Positions 43,927 through 54,165 of a DNA stretch of 64,000 nucleotides are shown one piece after another. Within the stretch, counting starts at the first letter, position 1. Every line of letters starts with the position of its first letter. This stretch comes from Aradus depressus (Eukaryota; Arthropoda; Insecta; Hemiptera; Aradidae). The notes under the pieces are model-generated. The model worked only from the letters and a program-made list of their open reading frames with translations, ran no database searches and had not been told where the DNA came from. The translations under genes were made by a program, and so were the position numbers. Where the stretch lies: contig OY759214.1 of assembly GCA_963662175.1 (NCBI GenBank), positions 98,666,115 through 98,730,114 on the forward strand. Reading direction: 5' to 3'.

Positions 43927-44290
43927 TTTTTTTTTTTTTTCTTAGTTTTTATTTTACGTCGCATCGACTGCAGGGCCATTAGCGACGACTATTGCTTCTA
44001 TATGCCTTCGTAGAATTTTGTGTCTTGAAGGAACTGGATGAGTCCGTTGTATTCGTCGGTGGGTGTTTGAAGTAGTTTTTTCATGTCAGTCGGTAGTTTG
44101 TATTTGTTTCTTAATGCGGTGTAGTTTGTACAGTTAGTCAGTATATGTTGTACTGTGAGCTCTGTGTAGTCTTGGTTGCAGGAGCATGTCGGGTGTTCAA
44201 GTCCAAGAAATAAGTAGGAATGTGTCAGTTTCGGGTGTCCAAGTCTTAGTCTTGTGATGAATTTTATTTTTGTATTCATTTTTTTATTTT
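43927..44290 (-). mobile_element. 5'-truncated LINE with poly(A)
   Basis: A minus-strand LINE end. The tail is the T run 43927-43940, next to 3' UTR sequence containing 'tacgtcgcatcgactgcagg'. The coding remnant reads FITRLRLGHPKLTHSYLFLG, then CSCNQ and TVQHILTNC, the post-RNase-H C-terminal region with its C-x-C-H-C knuckle. No stop occurs within the remnant. It is truncated near 44285. Confidence 0.7.
43998..44290 (-). pseudogene. LINE ORF2 C-terminal fragment
   Basis: About 95 codons. Motifs: RLRLGH-x3-THSYL, a cysteine pair, and H-I-L-x2-C, then a helical end (IQFLQDTKFYEG) before the stop. This module follows the RNase H domain in Jockey/I-type elements. Confidence 0.65.
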
Positions 44291-44354
44291 TTTTAAATAT
44301 TAATTTATTCACTGCGTTTTATTTTTTATAAGTATATTTTTACTGATCACATGT

Positions 44355-44388
44355 GAGGGCGCCCATAGCTCAGTGGTATGCGTCCTGT
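44355..44388 (+). mobile_element. SINE-A 5' scrap
   Basis: 'gagggcgcccatagctcagt' and a few bases, cut off shortly before a SINE-B. Confidence 0.6.
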
Positions 44389-44416
44389 TGTATCATCGTA
44401 TCCTATTACCATGTTG

Positions 44417-45444
44417 TTTTTTTTTTTGTTTTTTTGGCCTTATGTATATTAGCCATATCACTAGCCATATATCTGGTTAATTACGACATCCATGGCCCCG
44501 GGAGGGAGTTCTATCTACGAAATAAAACTCACCCCCTGACGGGATTCGAACCCGCAAACTAGGGATGGGCGATAGTCGTTAGTACTATCGATATATCCAT
44601 AGTCCAAGTAACTATCGATATTATTTCTTTCATTACAGGGTTACGTTTTGAATAAAAAATACAAATAAGATATATTTATATATATATTTTTAAAAAAAGT
44701 TGTGTAACTTTTCAACCTATGTTAATCAACTTTGATTGGAAACAGATTGTTTTCCTAGAAATATTTGAATACTTTGAATGAAAGCTTGCCACTTGTCAAC
44801 ACAAATCCAATCCAATTCCTAGTATAGAGTGCTAAAGCAGAAAGATACGTCTATTATGATTCTATGACGGAAATTCTTCCAAGAAACTCCTTCGCTTTAT
44901 TATTCTTCTTCTTTCCATTTTCCTTTCTATTTAACTCTACTTCTCAGTTCGAGTTAGTGTCTTGGACTTGAAACTTGAAAATGTGAAGCGTAGCGTGTTC
45001 ATTTCAGTATGCCGCCAAAATCGGCCGTGTGATAGTTTTTTTATCAAACAGGATGATGGGAAAAATGCTAAATATACTTTGTGCAAACTTTTGATTATTT
45101 TCGACAGAAAATGTTATTTCCATAAAATAAATGTTCGATTTGAAAGAAAAATTACTTATTCGATTGATATTTATATTCCCCTTTCATCCTCCATAACACA
45201 GAATAATTTAAATTATTTATTTTATGTACATGAAAAAATAAAAATAAAATAATCATATTATAATATAATATTGGAATTGGAAAAAACTTTGCATAAAAAG
45301 CGGAAACTTACCGAATTATCGATACTTTCAATAATTTTTCGATAGTGGCCAACTATCGACTATCGCTCATGCCTACCGCAAACCATGGAGAAACCATGCG
45401 ACCAAAGACCTACGCTCTAGCCCGCAGGGCCACCAAGGCCCCCC
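44417..45444 (-). mobile_element. SINE-B split by a hAT element
   Basis: SINE-B runs from its T-run tail (about 44417) to 'gggattcgaacccgcaaac' (44559), then the hAT at 44560-45375. It resumes 'ccgcaaaccatggagaaacc' and ends 'ccaccaaggcccc' at 45444. Confidence 0.85.
44560..45375 (+). mobile_element. hAT element with BED-finger remnant, 816 bp
   Basis: Ends 'tagggatgggcgatagtcg' and 'cgactatcgctcatgccta' are 19-bp inverted repeats with two mismatches. It is flanked by a perfect 8-bp duplication 'ccgcaaac' (44552-44559 and 45376-45383), diagnostic of hAT. Subterminal regions are rich in 'tatcgata' words. Inside, about 45010-45100, FFIKQDDGKNAKYTLCKL is a damaged BED zinc finger (first cysteine changed to Y, two stops before FF). 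A sister copy is at 62607-63959. Confidence 0.9.
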
Positions 45445-46081
45445 AATTTAGACCCCTGTGATGGTTTATAATATTGTTATTATTGGAAAATATTTAATTT
45501 TCCTAAATGCCCAATTTACAATTTTCCACACTAACTTTCAAATACTGGCCAATGAAAAGAAAAGAACGTTCAATAAAAACATTTCTTCCGATAAGACTTC
45601 CATTACTCAGAAATGGGTAACGATAAGATTGAGTAGATAAAACAAACTTATTTTTGAAATATTGTCTATTCCACTAAAGATTGAGGCCAGTCATGAATCA
45701 TGTGTCCCTAGATAACATATTTTTTATATTTGTCGGAACTATTTAAAACACGATAATGTAAACTTGAACGGCAGATTAATTTAAAAAAACTTGTAGCGTT
45801 CGTACTCGATGAACGGCGACGTTACAGAAGAAGACAGGAACCCACCCTCGTAATAGGATCAAGATAGATTATATAGGAAGATGGCCACCTTGTTGTTCTC
45901 TGTTCTTTTTTGTTCACATGTGTTCGTCAGATTAATATTTTTTTTGTGTATATAGAACTTTCTGTTAGCTTAACTTAATAAATAAATATATGTTTCTGAA
46001 GCAACAATTCAAGTACTGCATTCGAATTTGTTTAATTGTGAAACCACGTGAACCCTAAATTTTACCAAACGGTAAAAACTT
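45445..46081. other. Intergenic; possible solo LTR not proven
   Basis: Bases 45786-46060 begin 'tgtagcgttcgtac', contain 'aataaataaatata' about two-thirds along, and have a balanced composition, loosely like a retrotransposon LTR. No second copy, CA end or target duplication could be fixed. Confidence 0.2.
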
Positions 46082-46215
46082 ATGTCAGGGGTACTCGCTA
46101 AAAACCCCTATTCTAGGCGAATAAAAATTTAGGGTGACAAAAATTAGGACTTCCATAGTTCGGGCTCATGTCCACCAGAGTGATGTGGTAGTAGGCGATA
46201 TGACCTTGTAGTTTG
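46082..46215 (+). mobile_element. SINE-A 3' fragment
   Basis: 'gtactcgctaaaaaccccta' to 'ggcgatatgaccttgtagtt'; 5' half missing. Confidence 0.75.
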
Positions 46216-47486
46216 TAACGTAAACAAATGTCACACCGTAGTTATAACAAAGAAATAAATTAAAAAAGTATTAATTTTTCAAATTATTACAACCGGGAGC
46301 TAATGTTAATTTAAATAGTATTAACTGAAGTTATGGGGTCGACATACTATTATGAAACAATTAAGTAAGACGAAAATGCCATAAAAGAGTTATCCTAACC
46401 TCTAAAAAGACTTAACAAGGAACAAAACTCAAATCATAAGGAAATCCTGGAAAAAATAAATACAGTAGGAAGACAATTTAATAAGCTTTAAAATAAATAG
46501 CAAGATGTGGCGGCCATAAATTGGAATATTCACACAAATAATTCAAGCATCAAATTGAAACCAAATGAAGGTACATAATATGAAACATCAAAGAATAATA
46601 TGGTGGACAAAACAAGATATTTATTGAAGAAAATAGAATAACCAACAAAAGTATACAATAAACAACAAAATAAAGAACATTACTCTGTGGAATTTTATGA
46701 AATTTTTTAAAATGCAACAAGAAATTATTTAAAGAATTTTGAGGAAGAAAAATAGAAAAAGTAATCGAATAAAAATAAAGTTAAGGGCGTGAGAAGAATT
46801 GAGGTGGGGGAAGATAGAACTTTAACATATTTACAATCGAAAATTTGGACGGCTAATCGATTTAGATCCAAGAAATGTTAAGGTAATTTAATTAAATTTA
46901 ACTGAATAAGATAAAAAATTCTAATAGAATTTGTAGTAACTGAAAAAAGAAGAAATAATCAAAGAAAATAAGAACAAGTTTAAATACTATGTAAATATAT
47001 AGGCACCAGGCAATAGGATGGCCAATATGTGTTAAAAATGAGATCCACCATGTCTAGTCAACGTTGGGGCCTTGCCTTTAGAGCACGCTCAAACGCGCTC
47101 TGAGTTTTATTTTTTGTGTTCATGAATTCAATGTGAGTGGTGAAATTAAAATAAGAGGTGCAAAGTGATGATGGAAATGTGAGATTTGTAACTAGTTTAT
47201 GGAAAAAATTTGATATGAAGTCATAAGGGGCAGGAGGAATTTATGTTTACATTTGAGATTTATCTCCATTCATTTTTTTGTTTGATATAATTTTTATAAC
47301 ATTTTAATATGATTTGATTTTTTTTTATTGTTTCACCCTAACCTCTCTCTGAAGTAATTTAGGCTTTTGACAGAAATGAAGTACCAATACGGGACGAAAT
47401 GATTTAAATAATTTTAGTAATTAATTCAGGTAATGTTTTATTAATTTTTTTAGATCATCAATTATTAACTTTTATTGTAAGATAAG
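46216..47486. other. Intergenic, A-rich, no gene seen
   Basis: The first 700 bp are strikingly A-rich on the plus strand with many 'aaaataa' words, and stops in all frames. It could be a very old retroelement, but nothing is alignable by eye. Confidence 0.4.
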
Positions 47487-48425
47487 TTTTTTTTTTTTTT
47501 TTTTTTCCGAGGGCTGATTTGTGACAGCGCGGCCAGAGTAGGCCTATTGTGTGCCCTGTGTGTGTTGGTCCCTACAGCAGCCCTGTATCTTTGATATAGT
47601 CCAGGATTCTTCTGCAGGTTCCTTCCATTACCTGCTTCGGTTCTGTTATGGCAGACCCGAAGCAGTGGAATCGTCTGCTTTCTAGTGCCCCGCACCGGCT
47701 TAGAATATGAACCGGAGTCTCATTTTCCTCGCCACGTTTCCTGCACAGAGGGCTTCTAGCGATGCCCATATTGTATAGGTGTTTGTTCATATGACAGTGT
47801 CCTGTAATCAGCCCTGTCATAGCTCTTAGATCCATTCTGCTCATATTCAGGAGTTCTCGGCTCCTTTTCTCTGAGGGTTCCGCTATAAAGAGTTTTGAAT
47901 GTCTTTGCTTTGGGACCCCTCTCCAGAACTGGATGTGATTCCTGGTCAGCCAACCATTTATTTCCGCCCTTGCGGTGCTCTTAGAGATCCCGCAGAAGGG
48001 TTCCGATCCTATAGGTTTACCGTCAGCTCCTGACCGGGCCAGTTGATCAGCCCTTTCGTTGCCCTCAAACCCCCGGTGGCCTGGCACCCATCTCTATTCT
48101 GGTCCGTCAGGGACTCCAGTGCTTGAAAGCATTCTAGGACGATTTTGGAATCTATGATGACAGCTCGCACCGCTTGCAGCGCTGCTTGGCTGTCAGACAA
48201 TATCAAGATTCGCCCTCCCCTGATGTTCCGTCTCTTAATGAGCCAGGCACACCCGAGGATGGCATATACTTCAGCTTGGAACACAGTATGATACACACCT
48301 AGGGATATACTAGTGTCTCCCTTGACTGTCCTCCCATGTATTCCAGCTCCAACTCCTTCCTCTCGGTTTTTGAGCCGTCTGTGAACCAGACCAGCTTATC
48401 CCGATCTTGGGTCTCAAGTAGGATA
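47487..48425 (-). mobile_element. 5'-truncated LINE with RNase H domain
   Basis: Minus strand. The poly(A) tail is the 20-T run 47487-47506, followed by a short 3' UTR and the ORF2 C-terminal half. It begins abruptly near 48422, at the edge of the repeat 48424-49240, so it probably inserted there. Flanks 'aagataag' and 'aggatagg' may be a diverged duplication. Confidence 0.75.
47572..48422 (-). pseudogene. LINE ORF2: RNase H plus C-terminal zinc knuckle
   Basis: From the 5' side: KLVWFTDGSKTEEGVGAGI holds the first catalytic Asp of RNase H, FQAEVYAI the Glu, and ILSDSQAAL the second Asp. After a frameshift near 48050-48090, PGHRGFEGNERADQLAR supplies the last conserved region (the final Asp in ADQLA). 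Then comes a C-terminal domain with CRKRGEENETPVHILSRC, a C-H-C knuckle. The RNase H catalytic set D-E-D-D is complete across the shift. Several non-LTR clades (I, Jockey relatives, R1/LOA types) carry this arrangement and I cannot choose between them. The single shift suggests moderate age. Confidence 0.8.
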
Positions 48426-49240
48426 GGTTACTATTAAATTTTATTATTAATCCGTAAACTCTGTTTAAAATCACTAGTAAACTCACAATCGGTCAATATA
48501 TTTATACATTCAGTAAATTTTTTCATTATTAAATATTTATTTATTTATTTATATTATTATTTAAGTTAACAATTATTGATTTAATTGCAAGTTAAAGCCC
48601 AGGCATGAGTCTTAATATTAATAACTAACTATTATACATATTCAGTAGGGGTCTTTAACGAGTACCATACATCGTATAGACTCGGGACCATCGCTTAACG
48701 TCCCATCCAAGGACTGTTATATATTAAGTTTAATTTATCTCCCACATATAGCTGAGTTTCGAAACAGCGATCTTGAGCTCAGTAAGCAAGCACGCATATC
48801 ACTGAGCTACCTTATAAATATGGCTTTTTCTACAAATATCTTTGAAATATAATTCCTTCTTGCCGTAATATTTTTTCTTCGATATATAAGTATATGTCGA
48901 GTCTCGATACATTTGTTCCGATTAATCGAATGATCGATGCGGTTGATGACTTCGGGCATTGAAGCGTCAGCTATATATTTGATCGTGGATTTCACGCTGC
49001 GCAGAAGGCTATATCTATCAAATTAAAAAAGAAAAAGCGAAAAATGCTAACTATTTTGATAAATTCCGAAAAAATTAGGAATGTGAAAAAAAATATAAAG
49101 AATATTGTTTAAAATATGTTTCCCCTGATTCCAAACATTTTAAAAAAAATAATCTGTTTGTGTATGTCAGTGAACACCATAATTCCTGATAAAATGAATA
49201 TATCAACATGAAATTTTATATATTTAAAATTTTTTAATTC
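48424..49240 (-). repeat. Composite repeat, inverted partner of 55085-55893
   Basis: About 800 bp matching the complement of 55085-55893 throughout, with roughly 10% differences. It includes a rearranged SINE-A (48590-48811), an open 62-codon frame (48807-48995) conserved in the partner, and an FB1 end at about 49150-49240. The shared SINE breakpoints show that the composite existed before it was copied. The 62-codon frames are about 85% identical in translation and have no known domain. Confidence 0.75.
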
Positions 49241-49684
49241 CACTCAATAAGTCAGAGTATATGAACTGTTTTTCATAATTTCTTGTGATAACCTTATGTA
49301 CATTAACCTAACATAGACATAATAACTGATTGGTTGGTCACAAAACAGGCAATAAACCTTGAGTTGCCCTTTATTTTGGTCTAATTTTATTATTAACCCT
49401 CTGCTATATTGACCCCATTTTATTTTGAGAATGCTAAAAAGATAATACAAGAAGCCAAGATTTGTTTTTATAAATTTGGCAAGTGTAAACAAGTTGAGGG
49501 CTGTAAAGACAGTCCTCGATAGAATCGTGTAATTCTGTGTGTAATATTGCTCAGATATGTAAACAGTACTATTATTGTTGACCTAATTATGATATAATTA
49601 GGCCAATTGTAATGTATTTCAAGGTAAAATATCTACAGCTTTAGATTAATGAGGTTAGATATTTTTTTGTGAGGTTTAGTTAAA
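49241..49684. other. Intergenic, no gene seen
   Basis: An 82-codon minus frame (49244-49492) has no domain. AT-rich. Confidence 0.4.
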
Positions 49685-49910
49685 GGTAATTAGTACAAGG
49701 TCATATCGCCTACTACCAGAGCGATGAAAGAGCCTGACTACAATGGGAGTACTAAGTTTTGCCTATTTATTATAGGATTATACACCCTAGGGTAGGGGGT
49801 CTTTAACGAGTACCTAACATTGTACAGGCTCGGGATCATCACTTAACGTCCCATCCGGCATACTCAAGGCTTCGGCCGGGTTTCGAACCTGTGATCTTGA
49901 GCTCTGAAGG
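49685..49910 (-). mobile_element. SINE-A, deleted copy
   Basis: Missing both the terminal tail and the hairpin. Retains 'ggtcatatcgcctactacca', 'ctttaacgagtaccta' and B box 'gggtttcgaacct'. Confidence 0.75.
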
Positions 49911-50142
49911 TTACTATAAATACAATTGTGCCTGGAAAGTTTTCCAAAAATAATTGCTAAATCACTTGTAGGCTACGTTGGCGACTAAAAAATTGGTAAG
50001 CCAGGCTTACACTATGCGTAATTTTCAATGCACTACATTAGTCGCTAACTTAAATATTCACACTATGCATTGATTAGTACATTCATAATTCGACTTACGG
50101 ATTACTTAATCACGGAGAACAACTAAGAAACTTCCTCAGCAA

Positions 50143-50606
50143 TACGAGGTATAGGGGAAGTTACATAAACGGTCAGAAATTTGAAATTGAGTTTTCACCA
50201 GAATTTAATATTTTCCGACAACCTGATTTCAAAAATGAAAAAAAAAAAAGTCGTCAGTGAATCACCGGGTATGTACTTACCCATCACGGATTTTGTGAGT
50301 CAGTGAACACTATAACTTTCGATAGAATGAATGTATTTATTGACAAGAAATTTTGTATGTGTGTCCGGAACCCTAATCGGCCAAAAAGAAGGATAGTTTA
50401 GGGGAGAAACTTAACATACAAACTCTAATAACTATCGCTGTAATGAATGTATCGACACAACATTTAGTTTGATGATTTAGGAGCCCCTATGTAAGTCAAC
50501 TATGAAAAATTAGGTCAAAAGGTCGACTGGTTTTGGAGGGGGAAAAAAGTCAATTTATTAATTCGTTCTGGAGAAGTACATTATCGGTGATTCACCGACG
50601 ACTTTT
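50143..50606. repeat. FB1 with tail, two opposed heads and inverted body
   Basis: In order: inverted tail with hairpin (50143-50248, 'acgaggtataggggaagtta'), forward head (50249-50292, 'gtcgtcagtgaatcaccggg'), reversed body, and inverted head ('ggtgattcaccgacgac' ending at 50603). The two heads form 40-45-bp inverted repeats around the body. Compared with 19669-20575 the body is flipped relative to the tail. Confidence 0.8.
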
Positions 50607-50648
50607 GTATTGTTCATTTGATTATTACTGATTGTAATATTTGGTTGC

Positions 50649-50789
50649 ACCATGGTTTGCGGGTTCGAATCCCGTCCGGGAGTGAGTTTTATTTCGTAGA
50701 TAGAACTCCCTCCCGGGGCCATGGATGTCTTAAATAATTATATATAACACATTGACATGGCTAATATGCACCGTACATAAAGCCAAAAG
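50649..50789 (+). mobile_element. SINE-B, 5'-truncated
   Basis: Plus-strand copy starting inside the tRNA-like head ('catggtttgcgggttcgaat') and continuing through the hairpin GAGTTTTAT-TTCGTAG-ATAGAACTC to 'gcaccgtacataaagcc'. Confidence 0.85.
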
Positions 50790-51031
50790 AAACCAATATT
50801 TGGTTGTGAATTAACTTTTTTAAATGTAAGTAATGTTTCTGCTCACATTTTGAGTACGTCACCTTTTCTTTTGAACTGGCTCAGTCATTAAAGTACTATT
50901 TGAAAATAGGGAATAGTGTGGTGTGATGTAAAAAAAATGTACACACATTAAGATTTTAAATATATTATAAAGTCTATTATTATTATTTGTATAAAAACAG
51001 CTGTTAGGAGTGAAGTAAATAGTGAATAAAT

Positions 51032-51878
51032 ATATATATTTTTTTTTTGTATTTACTTATCTTAAGCCATAAGAGGGCGCCGGTAGCTCAGTGGTATGCG
51101 TGCTTGACTTCTGAGCTCAAGGTCGTGGGTTCGTAACCCGACCGAGGCCCTTAGTTTATTTTATCTGGGAGGTAAAATAAACTTAAGCACGCCGTCCTTC
51201 GGATGGGACGTTAAGCGATGGTCCCGAGCCTGTACGATGTCAGGTACTCGTTAAAGACCCCTACGCTAGATGAATAAAAATTTAGGGTAGGCAAAATTTA
51301 GGACTCCCACAGTAGAGTCGGGCTCATGTCCACCAGAGTGACGAAAGAGCGCTCTGGTAGTAGGCGATATGACCTCGTTGTTAAAGCCCGGGCATGAGTC
51401 ATAAAACCTAAACTAACCTAACCTCTTAAGCCACAACTATGCAAAAAAATGCACAACCAGCGGCTGGGCTGACATATACTATACAAACATAATAAAAATA
51501 AATATGACATCGAGAGGCTTGAGAGAGGAAAAACAGCCAGCGGTGAACCCTCATGACATCACTTCACAACAGGAGATCTATATGCCAAACTCTCTTTAAT
51601 CTTCTTGGGGGATTGTGGGGTAAATTTGTATTTAAGATTTTGCGAAATTCCGGATTGGTGTGTAAGTAAATTTTGGTGTAGAGACGTTGGTATAAATATT
51701 TAATGGTTGTGTCTAAGGGTGTGACGTTCAAGTCGAGGTGTAAAGTCTTGTTGCTAACGTATCGTGGCCATTGCGTGATCAGTCGGAGAGTCTTGGATTG
51801 AAATACCTGTACTCTTTTGATGTTCGAAGTCTTGGCTGTACCATATATTTGTAAACCATTGATCCAGAGAGGTCGGAG
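51032..51878 (-). mobile_element. 5'-truncated Jockey-like LINE containing a SINE-A
   Basis: Minus strand. The A tail appears as the T run at about 51039-51048, then 3' UTR (with a SINE-A in it), then the reverse transcriptase end up to 51878. It is flanked by a perfect 11-bp duplication 'agtgaataaat' (51021-51031 and 51879-51889). Without the SINE it is about 0.5 kb. Confidence 0.85.
51073..51423 (+). mobile_element. SINE-A, full length; reference copy
   Basis: A tRNA-derived SINE of 351 bp. Order: 'gagggcgccgg', RNA polymerase III A box 'tagctcagtggt', B box 'gggttcgtaaccc', then an 11-bp-stem hairpin AGTTTATTTTA/TAAAATAAACT (51152-51182), a conserved middle, a second short stem CCAGAG/CTCTGG, the 'gcccgggc' box, and a tail of CCTAA-like units ending 'aaactaacctaacc'. 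Flanked by 'tcttaagccataa' (51060-51072) and 'tcttaagccacaa' (51424-51436). It would need a LINE partner for movement. The tRNA-like head is not a functional tRNA gene. Confidence 0.95.
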
Positions 51879-51882
51879 AGTG
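51564..51882 (-). pseudogene. Jockey-like reverse transcriptase C-terminus
   Basis: An uninterrupted frame of about 105 codons without an ATG: LRPLWINGLQIYGTAKTSNI, then VFQSKTLRLITQWPRYVSN and LHLDLNV. It fits the Jockey-clade C-terminal pattern (LRP-x-W-x-x-G-x-Q-x-x-G, then FQSK-x-LR-x-I, P-x-Y-V-x-N, LH-x-DL). A stop lies at 51564-51566. The lack of frameshifts suggests a recent insertion. Confidence 0.8.
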
Positions 51883-52577
51883 AATAAATGTAGAAAGATG
51901 GACTAGTCGCATTTTGTTTTAAAACTAAATGTGAACAACCAATGAATGGAGAACAAATGACGACGATCAACTGTTTTAAATAGTGAGAAACAGTCTAATT
52001 TGTGTTGTGGAAGTGGACAATCTAGAGAGAGAGTTGTTTCAGGGTTAAGATGTAGTGAAACAGTCTGAGTGAGAGAAAAGAACCATGTAGGAGTGAAATA
52101 ACAGATAAGTACGTAGAAGAGAAAAGGTACATTTTATTTATATGCCCAAAATATAATTAAATTATAAATAGTCGCCACTATAAAACAGAAAATAATCATA
52201 TCTGCAGTTTTAAGAAATTAGTTTGTAAGATTTTTCTTGTAATTTGATTTTTTTATTTGACATTGATATTTTGATTTTATTTACTTACAACGTAGGTTTA
52301 AAAAATAAACCCAATATTTGTTCTCTAATTATACGCTATTCATTTTCCCTCTGAACCCAGTAAGATAATTTATACCCTTGGATTGGATTGAACATTTTTG
52401 CAAATTTAGAAAAAAACAAGATGGTATCTCATTATTATCTTTAAATATTTTGTTAGAGCCCTTTTCGGAAACTACTGTAGAAATCAAAATTTAGTAGAAG
52501 ACCAGCTAAAATTTTTACAGGAAATGTGGTAATTTTATTTAATTATTTATTTTATAGAACATTACATTTATTAATTA

Positions 52578-53169
52578 ATTAGAGGGTACAAGATGGAGAG
52601 GTGCAAGACAAGATGCAGCCTTCTCATATACAAGACCATCATTCGGCCTCTATACACGTATGCATGCCCGGTCTGGGGGCTACCATCTGGTAAAAAACTT
52701 GAAGGGTTCCAGAAGCTACAAAAGTTTTGCGCACGGCAGTAAATGCGCCATGGTTCGTGAGGAACAAGCAGCATCACGAAGAACTAGGCATGTCATATGT
52801 TGAGGACTTTGTGAAGAGGGTTACCAAGAAGTTTCTGGATTCCCTAAAAACCACAACAGGACCAGTGTATTACGAACTAGGGAAGACGACCCACCCCAAG
52901 ACTTAAGCCGCGGCTCCCTCAAGATATCCTCCCTTAGAGACCAAGTGTTAAAGTTTACCTTCATTTATTTATATATTTATTCTTTTACATTCACATTTTA
53001 TTCCCATCTATTTGTTAAATTCTATAAGCAGTCCTAGGTTGTGCTCAAGATGAGACGACGCCGATCTGTTATTTTATATGTTATTTATTTTATGTCCATA
53101 TTTAAACCTACTAGCATAGCATGTGATATGCTGAACTAGTAAAATAAAAGAACTAAAAAAAAAAAAAAA
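52578..53169 (+). mobile_element. 5'-truncated Jockey-like LINE with poly(A)
   Basis: Begins 'attagagggtacaag', ends with an 'aataaaa' signal and an A run at about 53157-53169. Flanked by 'ttattaatta' on both sides (52568-52577 and 53170-53179), though this is a simple AT word. It is inserted at or near the end of RepC. Confidence 0.8.
52590..52905 (+). pseudogene. Jockey-like reverse transcriptase C-terminus, frameshifted
   Basis: First frame: CSLLIYKTIIRPLYTYACPV then WG and LQKLQKFCARQ-stop. Second frame continues VNAPWFVRNKQHHEELGMSY then VEDFVKRVTKKFLDSLK. Together they give the standard Jockey order (LLIYK-x3-RP-x-Y-x-CPVWG, APWFVRN-x-x-H-x-ELGM, VEDFV). A single frameshift near 52740 breaks it. 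Confidence 0.8.
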
Positions 53170-53689
53170 TTATTAATTATCAGAGTGGATTATTTATTGA
53201 AGTGAGAAGTAGGGATTGTCCCTGCTTACATAGGGTGGTTTACAGTGAATAAGGCTTCTTGTATTGGCTTCCAGTAAGACACTCCTCTCCGGAAGTGTTC
53301 TTCTCCCTTACAGAGGGTAGGAATGGAGTGTCCCTACTGCCTACTGGGGATCGTCTGGTTGGACAGGAAGCTAATATCCGGCAATTTCCTGGTCATTCTT
53401 CTTCAAGAGGCCTCCCTCAGATCTCCACAAAAACAATCTCCACTACTCTAATGGTTCCCCAAAAAGAAAGTACTTTCGCGCCAGGCGGCACGCGAGAAAT
53501 TTAAAAATGTATGTAATTCAGTATAATATAAACATGTAATTTATGTAAAATCTGTGCATTTTTTTCACTCTTTTTTACAAAACCGTGTGTTACTGACATA
53601 GAATAATTTTCGCAGAATAATGCAATATGTTTTTGTTGATACCGAAAAAGATAAACCGTTTTCTCATAAATACGTAATGACAAGAAAAA
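53170..53689. other. Intergenic, no gene seen
   Basis: An 81-codon frame (53259-53504) has higher GC than its surroundings but no recognisable domain, no splice sites I would trust and no copy in the window. Confidence 0.35.
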
Positions 53690-54165
53690 TAAAAACAGTT
53701 CTCGTGTGGATCACCGGCAATGTACTTCCCCAGCACGAATTAACCATTTAAATGTTCGCTCTCCCAAAAACAATAAACCGTTTGGACTAATTATCAATAG
53801 TTAACTTACTCCTCAATCGACATACTACATTTTGTGTCGATGTAATCTTTACATAGTTATTAGGGCTTATTGAGTTAAGCCCTCCTCTTATCCCCCCTTT
53901 CCCTTCGGCCGATTTCGCTCAAAATTTACAGGTGTCGTCATTATATAAATTTGAATTTAAATATAAAATTTCATATCAATACATTCATTACATCGGCAAT
54001 TAATGGGTTTTTTGAAATATGCCCCCTCTGATCCATCCCTTTCCGAATGGCCGATTTCACTGAAAATCGATTACAAAACTTCCCCTATACTTCTTCACTA
54101 ACTTTTTTTTTTTCGATTTATTTTAGGGGTTGTCGGATAACTTGCAATTTTTACAATTTAATTCT
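53690..54165 (+). repeat. FB1, near-complete forward copy
   Basis: Head 'gcaatgtacttccccagcac', two full body modules, early tail hairpin trace 'aacttcccctatacttctt' (54080-54098) and a T run. The tail block is partly duplicated or rearranged here. Confidence 0.75.

Larger units (their letters stand above)
50941..52577 (+). repeat. RepC copy split by a Jockey element
   Basis: Left piece 50941-51031 ('taaaaacagctgttaggagt') and right piece 51890-52577 ('gatggactagtcgcattttg' onward). The interruption at 51032-51878 is flanked by 'agtgaataaat' on both sides. The right end is cut by a second LINE at 52578. Confidence 0.75.

Noticed and set aside
45786..46060. Solo LTR
   Set aside because: A TG start and an internal 'aataaa' are present, but no CA end, no second copy and no target duplication were found.
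51073..51145. tRNA gene
   Set aside because: The A and B boxes belong to the tRNA-like head of SINE-A. The body continues into a SINE and is repeated many times with target duplications.
53259..53504. 81-codon frame as a gene
   Set aside because: No domain, no splice or start context I would trust; open by chance in a GC-richer patch.
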